DNA of 64,000 nt from Mesorhizobium sp. (GTDB taxonomy: Bacteria; Pseudomonadota; Alphaproteobacteria; Rhizobiales; Rhizobiaceae). This document shows positions 57,881 to 64,000 of this stretch, piece by piece. The stretch is from assembly GCA_004020315.1 (NCBI GenBank), contig SAQG01000005.1, positions 145,267-209,266 on the forward strand, written 5' to 3'. The notes under the pieces are model-generated. The model was not told the origin of the DNA and searched no databases. It saw only the letters and a program-made list of their open reading frames with translations. Each line of letters opens with the position of its first letter. The stretch's first letter is position 1. The position numbers were made by a program, and so were the translations under genes.

Positions 57881-59436
57881 CCGCGCATAAATGGCGGCCG
57901 CGCCTCGCCACGATCGTTGTTGCCATCCTGATCATGGTGATGGCGCTGCCGCTGGTCGGCCTGTTCTTCTTCAGGCTCTACGAGAACCAGCTGATCCGCC
58001 AGACCGAGGCCGAGCTGATCGCGCAAGGTGCCGCCCTTGCCGCCATCTATGCGCAAGAGGTCCGCGACGCCGGCATCTCGGCCGAGAAGCTCGGCGCGGC
58101 CATGCCTGCCGAAAGGGACAATCCGGACTCTCCCTACCGGCCGATCGAACCAAGCCTCGATCTTGCTTCCGACAGCGTTCTGCCGACCCGTCCTGCGGCG
58201 GCGGCGGCCAGCGTCGATCCCGCCTTTGCGGCGATCGGGGCGCGGCTGTCGGGCATTCTTGCCGAGACCCAGAAGACCACGCTTGCCGGCTTTCGGCTGC
58301 TCGACCCCAGGGGCGTCGTCATTGCCGGCCGCGAAGAGGTCGGCCTGTCGCTCGGCGCCGTCGGCGAGGTTCGCGCAGCACTTGCCGGCCGCTATGCCAG
58401 CGCGCTCCGGCTGAGGATATCAGACGAGCCGCCGCCATCGCTCTATTCGGTCAGCCGCGGCACGAAAGTCCGCGTCTTCGTCGCCATGCCGGTCGCGGTC
58501 GAGGGCAAGGTCGCCGGCGTGGTCTATCTGTCGCGAACGCCGAACAACATCGTCAAACATCTCTATGGCGAGCGCGGCAAAGTGGTGCTGGCGGCGATCG
58601 CCATCCTTGGCGGTACGCTGCTCATCGGCCTGATCTTCCTGCGCACCGTCAGCCGACCGATCTACGCGCTGATGGAGCGGACGAAACGCATCGCCGCCGG
58701 CGATCGGGAAGCGATCAGACCGCTCGACCATCATGGCACGCGCGAGATGGCGGCTCTTTCCGACGCTTTCCTTGACATGGCCGAGAAGCTGCATGCCCGC
58801 TCGGACAGCATCCAGACCTTCGCCACCCATGTCTCGCACGAACTCAAATCGCCATTGACCGCGATTCAGGGGGCGGCCGAACTGCTGCGCGATTCCGGCA
58901 GCGCAATGGACGAGGCCGAGCGGCGGCGCTTTTCGGACAACATCGTCACCGATGCCGGGCGGCTCAATTTGCTGGTGCGCCGTCTGCTCGACCTGGCGCG
59001 CGCCGAAAACCTTGCCCCCAGCGGCGAAAGCACGTCGATTGGCGCCGCGCTGGCGCTGCTGCCGGCCGAGGACAGGATCGCAGTTCGTGTCGAGGCGGGC
59101 GGCGAGATCGGCCTGCGCATATCGGCCGAGAGCGCGGCAATCGTGCTGGCTAATCTCTTCGACAATTCGGCGAGGCATGGCGCGGCGCTTGTTTCGATCA
59201 CGGCGGCGAACGCGGACAGGAAGGCGACGATCCTGGTGAGCGACGACGGCGCCGGCATTTCGCCCAGCAACCGGGCGCGGATCTTCGAGCCATTCTTCAC
59301 CACCCGCCGCGATTCAGGCGGCACCGGAATGGGCCTCGGCATCGTACTGGCACTGCTGAAAGCGCATGATGGCACGATCCGCCTGGTTGACTCCGAGCGC
59401 GGCACGCGCTTCGAAATCATCCTGCCGGCCGCGTGA
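57877..59436 (+). CDS. Sensor histidine kinase, CreC-like
   Basis: A 519-residue membrane kinase. One helix (LATIVVAILIMVMALPLVGLFFFRLY), a periplasmic sensor region up to ~residue 230, a second helix (LAAIAILGGTLLIGLIFLR), a HAMP region, the phospho-acceptor His in VSHELKSPLTAI, and ATP-binding N, G1 and G2 boxes (LFDNSARHG, VSDDGAGIS, GTGMGLGI). GTG at 57877 overlaps the regulator stop; GTG at 57868 is a possible alternative. The sensed signal is unknown. Confidence 0.92.
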   Translation: MTAHKWRPRLATIVVAILIMVMALPLVGLFFFRLYENQLIRQTEAELIAQGAALAAIYAQEVRDAGISAEKLGAAMPAERDNPDSPYRPIEPSLDLASDSVLPTRPAAAAASVDPAFAAIGARLSGILAETQKTTLAGFRLLDPRGVVIAGREEVGLSLGAVGEVRAALAGRYASALRLRISDEPPPSLYSVSRGTKVRVFVAMPVAVEGKVAGVVYLSRTPNNIVKHLYGERGKVVLAAIAILGGTLLIGLIFLRTVSRPIYALMERTKRIAAGDREAIRPLDHHGTREMAALSDAFLDMAEKLHARSDSIQTFATHVSHELKSPLTAIQGAAELLRDSGSAMDEAERRRFSDNIVTDAGRLNLLVRRLLDLARAENLAPSGESTSIGAALALLPAEDRIAVRVEAGGEIGLRISAESAAIVLANLFDNSARHGAALVSITAANADRKATILVSDDGAGISPSNRARIFEPFFTTRRDSGGTGMGLGIVLALLKAHDGTIRLVDSERGTRFEIILPAA

Positions 59437-59474
59437 TCGACACGGGCGGTTCGAACCGGAAAGGCGAAAAGAAA

Positions 59475-60641
59475 GTGCGCTACGACATCGTCATCATCGG
59501 CGGAGCCATCGTCGGCTCTTCGGTCGCCTATTATCTGCGCGAGGAAGGGTTTTCGGGCTCGATCGCGCTGGTCGAGCGCGACCCGCAATTCGCCCATGCG
59601 GCAACGACGCTGTCCTGCGCTTCGATCCGCCAGCAGTTTTCGATTCCCGAAAACATCCGCCTGTCGCAGTTCACGCTGAAACTGTTCCGGCGTCTGACGG
59701 AAGAGTTCGGAGCCGACGCCGACATCGGCTTTCGCGAAGGCGGCTATCTCATCCTTGCCGGCGAGAACGGACTGCCGATCCTCAAGGCCAACCACGAGAC
59801 GCAGATGGCCGAGGGCGCCGACATCGTGCTTGAGGATGCGGAGGCGCTCGTCCGTCGGTTTCCATGGCTGTCGACAGAGGGTATCACAGCCGGCGCCTAT
59901 GGCCGCACCGGCGAGGGCTGGTTCGATGCGCATGCGATGCTGATGCTGTTCCGCAAGGCGCTGCGCGAGAAAAACATCGGTTTCATCACTGCTGATGTGA
60001 CCGGCATCGAACGGCAGGGCGACCGCGTCACCGGGGTAAACCTCGACAATGGCGAGCGGCTCGAGGCCGGCATCGTCGTCAACGCCGCCGGGCCGAATGC
60101 CGGCAAGGTTTCCGCGATGGCCGGACTGGCGCTGCCGGTCGAGCCGCGCAAGCGCAATGTCTTCATCTTCGAGGCGCGCGAGAAATATGACGACATGCCG
60201 CTGCTGGTCGATCCCTCAGGCATCTATGTCAGGCCGGAAGGCTCGGTCTACATCACCGGCGGCGCCGAGCCGGAAGAGGGCGACGGCCCTGCCGACCCTG
60301 CCGATTTCGAGCCCGACTGGCCGCTGTTCGAAGAGGTGATCTGGCCGGTGCTGGCGACCCGCATTCCGGCCTTCGAAGCGATCAAGCCGACGCGCGCCTG
60401 GGCCGGCCATTACGACTACAACACGCTCGACCAGAACGCGGTGATCGGCCCGCATCCGCAGGTCAGGAATTTCCTCTTCGCCAACGGTTTTTCCGGCCAC
60501 GGCCTGCAGCAGGCACCGGCCGTCGGCAAGGCGCTGGCCGAGCTGATCGTGCATGGCGGCTACCGCACGGTGGACTGCTCGGCGTTTGGGTATGGGCGCG
60601 TTGCCGAGGGACGGGCATTTCGCGAATTGAACGTGATTTGA
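59475..60641 (+). CDS. FAD-dependent oxidoreductase (DAO family)
   Basis: A 388-residue oxidoreductase of the DadA/sarcosine oxidase type. The FAD-binding start YDIVIIGGAIVGSSVAYYL is followed by VVNAAGPNAGKVSAMAGL and the C-terminal FSGHGLQQAPAVGKALAELI that closes the FAD site. The substrate (amino acid or N-methyl compound) cannot be assigned. GTG at 59475 with GGCGAAAAG is likelier than the GTG at 59433, which overlaps the kinase stop. The 3' end overlaps the convergent DUF72 gene by 82 bases. Confidence 0.86.
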   Translation: MRYDIVIIGGAIVGSSVAYYLREEGFSGSIALVERDPQFAHAATTLSCASIRQQFSIPENIRLSQFTLKLFRRLTEEFGADADIGFREGGYLILAGENGLPILKANHETQMAEGADIVLEDAEALVRRFPWLSTEGITAGAYGRTGEGWFDAHAMLMLFRKALREKNIGFITADVTGIERQGDRVTGVNLDNGERLEAGIVVNAAGPNAGKVSAMAGLALPVEPRKRNVFIFEAREKYDDMPLLVDPSGIYVRPEGSVYITGGAEPEEGDGPADPADFEPDWPLFEEVIWPVLATRIPAFEAIKPTRAWAGHYDYNTLDQNAVIGPHPQVRNFLFANGFSGHGLQQAPAVGKALAELIVHGGYRTVDCSAFGYGRVAEGRAFRELNVI

Positions 60642-61369
60642 GGCGCCATCGCGGCCACGGCAAGGGCGTTGCCGAGCGCATGGCCCTTAACCGTGTTGTC
60701 GAAAATGCACCAGACCTCAGCGCCCGTCGCACTCGCCGCATCCAGCCGCTGCCTGATCTCGATCAGGCTTTCGGCGTCATAGCCCGAGTAATAGATACGC
60801 GGCGCGCCATGCAGGCGGAAATAGACGAGGCCCGGCCAGCCGGATGGCGTGGCTGCAGCGGGAACGCGACCCGGATCGGCTGCGACGCGCGCTACACGGA
60901 AGCCGGTCAGAAGCGCATCGGCATCCGGCTCGAACCAACTGGCATGACGTGGCTCGCAGGCTAATTTCAGGTCGGTCTGCTTTCGCAACAGATCGAAGAA
61001 TTCATTGGCGACGTGCGGGTCGAAGGGTAGGCTCGGCGGCAACTGCACCAGCAGCGCTGCAAGTTTGTGACCGAGGCCTCCAGCCTGTTGCAGGAATGTT
61101 TCGACAAGGTCTCCGCAGTCGGCGAGCCGACGCTCGTGCGTCACCGCCTTGGGGATCTTCACGCAGAAGCGGAAATCTTGCGGCACCGAACCAGCCCAAC
61201 GTTCGTAGGTTTCGCGGTGATGCGGCTTATAGAAGGACGAATTGATCTCGACGCCGGCAAGACGGCCGGAGTAACGCTCGAGATGCGAGCCGGAATCCGG
61301 AAAAAGATCCTTGTAACGTGACGGGATGCCCCAACCGGCTGTGCCCACGAAGCATCGATGCTTTTCCAT
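60560..61369 (-). CDS. DUF72 family protein
   Basis: A 269-residue TIM-barrel-like protein of DUF72 (YecE family), function unknown. Typical segments: FVGTAGWGIPSRYKDLFP, GVEINSSFYKPHHRETYERWAGSVPQDFRFCVKIPKAVTH, and VYFRLHGAPRIYYSGY. The C-terminal 27 codons overlap the FAD oxidoreductase gene and have no similarity to the family, so the natural end may be earlier. Confidence 0.88.
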   Translation of the reverse strand: MEKHRCFVGTAGWGIPSRYKDLFPDSGSHLERYSGRLAGVEINSSFYKPHHRETYERWAGSVPQDFRFCVKIPKAVTHERRLADCGDLVETFLQQAGGLGHKLAALLVQLPPSLPFDPHVANEFFDLLRKQTDLKLACEPRHASWFEPDADALLTGFRVARVAADPGRVPAAATPSGWPGLVYFRLHGAPRIYYSGYDAESLIEIRQRLDAASATGAEVWCIFDNTVKGHALGNALAVAAMAPQITFNSRNARPSATRPYPNAEQSTVR

Positions 61370-61506
61370 GCTGGAGATGTGGACAGGGCACTGCGCAGGT
61401 CAAGGGAGTGTACTAGGCCGAGACCATGCGGCCGGCGCTCACCTGTCACCACTATTCCGCGTGCTCGGCCGTTGCTTTGCTCCCGGCCGGCAGAATAATG
61501 CGTCCG

Positions 61507-61932
61507 TCAGCGCTCGCGGCCGAACCAGAAGGCGTCGGGCATGCGTTCCATACCGATCCGCTCATAGAAGCCGACGGCGTCGGGCACGGAGATCAGTGAG
61601 ACGGCGACGGATGGCCCGAGCTGCCGCCGCGCTTCGTCGAGCAGGCCTTTGCCGATGCCGAGCCCCTGCGCCGATTTGCAGACGGCGAGTTCGGAAATAT
61701 AGCACACCCACGAGAAGTCGGCGATGCCTCGGGCGAGGCCAATCAGCGGCTTGCCAGGCGCATCGAGGCGCGCCGTCAACACCAGATCTGCATTGGCAAG
61801 CATCGTCTTCAAACGGGCGTCGTCATCGACGGGGCGGTTCGCGCCGAGGCCGGATTCCACCAGCACGCGACGGAACTCGGCTGCGTCGAGGGCCGGTTCG
61901 CTGGCGTAGAGGATTTGGGGACGTGTTGTCAT
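61507..61932 (-). CDS. GNAT family N-acetyltransferase
   Basis: A 141-residue acetyltransferase. The acetyl-CoA loop is CKSAQGLGIGKGLLDEARRQLG, and AVGFYERIGMERMPDAF fits the C-terminal substrate end. The start ATG at 61932 gives the family length; a TTG three codons upstream is possible. Substrate unknown. Confidence 0.85.
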   Translation of the reverse strand: MTTRPQILYASEPALDAAEFRRVLVESGLGANRPVDDDARLKTMLANADLVLTARLDAPGKPLIGLARGIADFSWVCYISELAVCKSAQGLGIGKGLLDEARRQLGPSVAVSLISVPDAVGFYERIGMERMPDAFWFGRER

Positions 61933-62018
61933 GCCGATCAAAATGCACCATGAGCCGGCAACTTTAAAGCGGTCTGTGCTCCAGGACCAAGGCCGGCCGA
62001 AAACAGCCGCCTTTTATT

Positions 62019-62044
62019 TGCCCGCAGCTTTGTGTAAAGCGGGC
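62019..62044 (+). promoter_or_regulatory. Hairpin in the leuD leader
   Basis: GCCCGC and GCGGGC pair around a 13-base loop about 40 bases before the leuD start. It could affect translation or transcription of leuD, but no leader peptide is seen. Confidence 0.25.
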
Positions 62045-62085
62045 CCCAACACATCCCCGCAGCGAAAACAAGACGGGCAAAGACC

Positions 62086-62691
62086 ATGGAAAAATTCACC
62101 AAGCTCACCGGCGTCGCCGCGCCGATGCCGATCGTCAATGTCGACACCGACATGATCATCCCCAAGGATTATCTAAAGACGATCAAGCGCACCGGGCTCG
62201 GCAGCGGACTGTTTGCCGAAATGCGCTACAACGACGACGGTTCGGAAAACCCCGACTTCGTGCTCAATAAGCCGGCCTATCGCAAGGCGCAGATCCTGGT
62301 CGCCGGCGACAATTTCGGCTGCGGCTCGTCGCGCGAACATGCGCCGTGGGCGCTGCTCGATTTCGGCATACGCTGCGTCATCTCGACCTCGTTCGCCGAC
62401 ATTTTCTACAACAACTGCTTCAAGAACGGCATCCTGCCGATCACCGTCAGCCCCGAGGATCTGGAGAAGCTGATGGACGATGCCTCGCGCGGATCCAACG
62501 CAACGCTGTCGGTCGACCTCGAGGCCAAGGAAATCTGCGGACCGGACGGCGGCGTGGTCAAGTTCGACCTCGACGACTTCAAACGGCACTGCCTGCTCAA
62601 CGGGCTCGACGATATCGGCCTGACCATGGAGAAGGCCGACGCCATCGCCTCGTTCGAGAAGAAGAACGCCGAGCTGCGCCCCTGGGCCTGA
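62086..62691 (+). CDS. leuD: 3-isopropylmalate dehydratase small subunit
   Basis: The small subunit of leucine-pathway isomerase, which works with LeuC (not in this window), 201 residues. Family motifs: [15 protein letters not shown] at the N-terminus, [45 protein letters not shown], and a C-terminal helix. The start follows GGGCAAAGACC. Confidence 0.95.
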   Translation: MEKFTKLTGVAAPMPIVNVDTDMIIPKDYLKTIKRTGLGSGLFAEMRYNDDGSENPDFVLNKPAYRKAQILVAGDNFGCGSSREHAPWALLDFGIRCVISTSFADIFYNNCFKNGILPITVSPEDLEKLMDDASRGSNATLSVDLEAKEICGPDGGVVKFDLDDFKRHCLLNGLDDIGLTMEKADAIASFEKKNAELRPWA

Positions 62692-62752
62692 GCGGTACGA
62701 TGACTCCGGCCGCGACAGGCCGGGTTCGTGGCGGCTGAACGGAGGGACAGTT

Positions 62753-63679
62753 ATGACACGTTCGCTTCTTGCGGGCGCCTGCGCGCTGGCGTGGATTCTG
62801 ATGCCGGTGGCTGGCGCGCATGCACAGACCGACATGGTGCTCGTGCCGGCTGACGATGCGTCCAGCGCCGCCGACCAGGGCGCGTCGAGCAATGCGGCCC
62901 TAGGCGAAGATGTCAGCCAAGCACCGGTCCCGTTCGAGAGTGGGCAGCTGACCATCACCCAGCAGGAAGAGTATGGCGAGAAGGTGCTGGCCTATGACGG
63001 CAAGCAGCTGGCGCGCGATTACGATGTCTTCTTCGACAAAATTGTCGAGGTCGGCGGCGTCAACGTGGCGCTGGTCGATGTCGGCGACGGCGGCAATCAA
63101 TGCGGTCCGGCCAAGGTGATCGTGTGGAAGCCGGAAGGCGGCGCCATCCAGAGCACCACGATCGAGCAGGATGAATGCGGCGCGCCGCCGGCAGCGGTGT
63201 CCGACAGCGCGATCTATTTCGTACCTCATCTGCTGCCGGGCGAATCGAAGCCGGCACTGCAATGGTCGCCGACCGGCGGGTTGTCGACCTCAGGCAATCT
63301 CACCTACATGCCGGAGCCGGGTACCGGCTGGAAAGATGTCGACCCGACGAAATACGGCAACATCATCGATGCCTTCCATAACCAGGCCATCTACAGGCAA
63401 GCCGCGACGCTGCTCGGCAAGGATATGCCCGACATGGCCACCAGCCTGCTGGTCGGCGGCGGCACCGAGAAGACCGCCTCGGGCGTCTTCTACGCCAGCG
63501 GCTGCATCCCGCATGATTGTGGCGGCGATGACGGTTTCATGGCGATCGATTCGGCCAACCACAAGCTCTATTTCGCCCGCCGCGGCGACAAGCCCGAGCC
63601 GGATGCGTGGCCGGCTGTGAACACGTGGCCGCCGGACGTCAGGGAAGCGATGGACAAGGCGCTCGGTTCGCCGAATTAG
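62753..63679 (+). CDS. Hypothetical secreted protein
   Basis: A 308-residue protein with a signal peptide (MTRSLLAGACALAWILMPVAGAHAQ). It is acidic and contains four Cys in the mature part (NQCGPAK, DECGAPP, SGCIPHDCGGDDG), likely paired. An acidic loop GGDDGFMAIDSANHKLYFARRG is near the C-terminus. No named domain is recognised. It follows leuD with 61 bases between, starting after GGAGGGACAG. Confidence 0.75.
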   Translation: MTRSLLAGACALAWILMPVAGAHAQTDMVLVPADDASSAADQGASSNAALGEDVSQAPVPFESGQLTITQQEEYGEKVLAYDGKQLARDYDVFFDKIVEVGGVNVALVDVGDGGNQCGPAKVIVWKPEGGAIQSTTIEQDECGAPPAAVSDSAIYFVPHLLPGESKPALQWSPTGGLSTSGNLTYMPEPGTGWKDVDPTKYGNIIDAFHNQAIYRQAATLLGKDMPDMATSLLVGGGTEKTASGVFYASGCIPHDCGGDDGFMAIDSANHKLYFARRGDKPEPDAWPAVNTWPPDVREAMDKALGSPN

Positions 63680-63729
63680 TCCCTCCACTTCGCGCCTTCT
63701 TCCCGCGGGCGCAGCGAACAGGCGGAGGC

Positions 63730-64000
63730 GGTCGTAACCCAGCAGCACCATTCGCCGATACCCTCGACCTTACGCTAGATCAACAAAAAGATCGGATGAT
63801 TGGGGCTCCGGTGGCCTCCCTGCATGGGAGTAGCGGGAGGTCGGTCTTCCGGGCAGGCTCCAACGGTTCAACCGGTCAGGAGGTCTGCCATGGAACTGTT
63901 CGTCGGTCTTGATGTTTCCGTTCGCACCACCAGCGTCTGCGTAATGGTGGTAAACTCATTCGAGAGAGCAAGGTGGAGACCGAGCTGGAGGCGATCGGCG
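63730..64000 (+). mobile_element. IS110-family insertion element, 5' end with frameshift
   Basis: From 63890 (after AGGAGGTCTGCC) the frame reads MELFVGLDVSVRTTSVCV, a DEDD-transposase N-terminus with the first catalytic Asp in LDVS. After codon 18 the frame changes: +2 reading continues as GGKLIRESKVETELEAIG, the expected transposase sequence. One base appears lost near 63943. A G/C-rich hairpin (CCTCCC/GGGAGG) precedes the start. The element leaves the window, so its right end is unseen. Confidence 0.82.

Overview
This is a high-GC chromosomal window from an alphaproteobacterium of the order Hyphomicrobiales (Rhizobiales). Mesorhizobium or a close Phyllobacteriaceae relative is the best guess. 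The evidence is the protein sequences (DUF2794, DUF1127 and IalB-like proteins, an ImuA-ImuB-DnaE2 cassette behind an alphaproteobacterial LexA box), the strong codon bias, and several short palindromic repeat families between genes. Most of the window is ordinary housekeeping chromosome. No rRNA, CRISPR array, prophage or integrative element was seen. The only transposon is the 5' end of an IS110-type element at the right edge.

Layout. 1-9.3 kb: tRNA modification (mtaB), the SRP receptor ftsY with a repeat inserted in frame, the septation protein yciB, a flavin-binding protein, an SMP-30 lactonase, a DUF1127 protein, DUF2332, and a cytochrome c maturation cluster (ccmA-ccmB-ccmD-ccmG) with no ccmC in its usual place. 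9.5-16.3 kb: aconitase, a ceramidase-family membrane protein, DUF1223, DUF2794, a GNAT and a Bax inhibitor-1 protein. 16.5-25.9 kb: a YbbA/YbbP exporter divergent from the TesA-like esterase, ThpR, a low-molecular-weight phosphatase, pterin dehydratase, DUF1232, an IalB-like protein, RlmN and a LysE exporter. 26-30.5 kb: argG, two small exported proteins, RidA, leuB and a GNAT. 30.5-35.6 kb: two tandem cold-shock-domain/DUF805 membrane proteins, a DEAD-box helicase with a probable 3' frameshift, and asd. 35.8-43.4 kb: a carbohydrate ABC transporter operon with a Gfo/Idh/MocA-aldo/keto reductase fusion and a divergent AraC regulator. 43.5-47.5 kb: a Gly/Asn-rich secreted protein, tRNA-Gly(GCC), a prolyl-tRNA editing domain protein, a thioredoxin-TPR protein, a Lon-N domain protein and a Trm112-like protein. 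47.5-53.4 kb: the SOS mutagenesis operon imuA-imuB-dnaE2. 53.5-64 kb: a zincin metallopeptidase, DUF1737, a CitE-like lyase, a DUF4173 / response regulator / histidine kinase operon, an FAD oxidoreductase, DUF72, a GNAT, leuD, a secreted protein, and the IS110 fragment.

How the genes work together. The sugar operon reads binding protein, permease, permease, ATPase, then the fused oxidoreductase, so uptake is coupled to oxidation of the imported compound under an AraC-type sensor. The LexA box upstream of imuA puts the mutagenic polymerase cassette under DNA-damage control. asd, argG, leuB and leuD supply amino acid biosynthesis but are dispersed, not clustered.

Most notable observations: a palindromic repeat with terminal inverted repeats read through in frame inside ftsY; the missing ccmC; the tandem CSD-DUF805 pair; the reductase fusion; and the DUF4173 two-component operon. 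I found no convincing wholly new multi-gene system. These are the parts worth follow-up.
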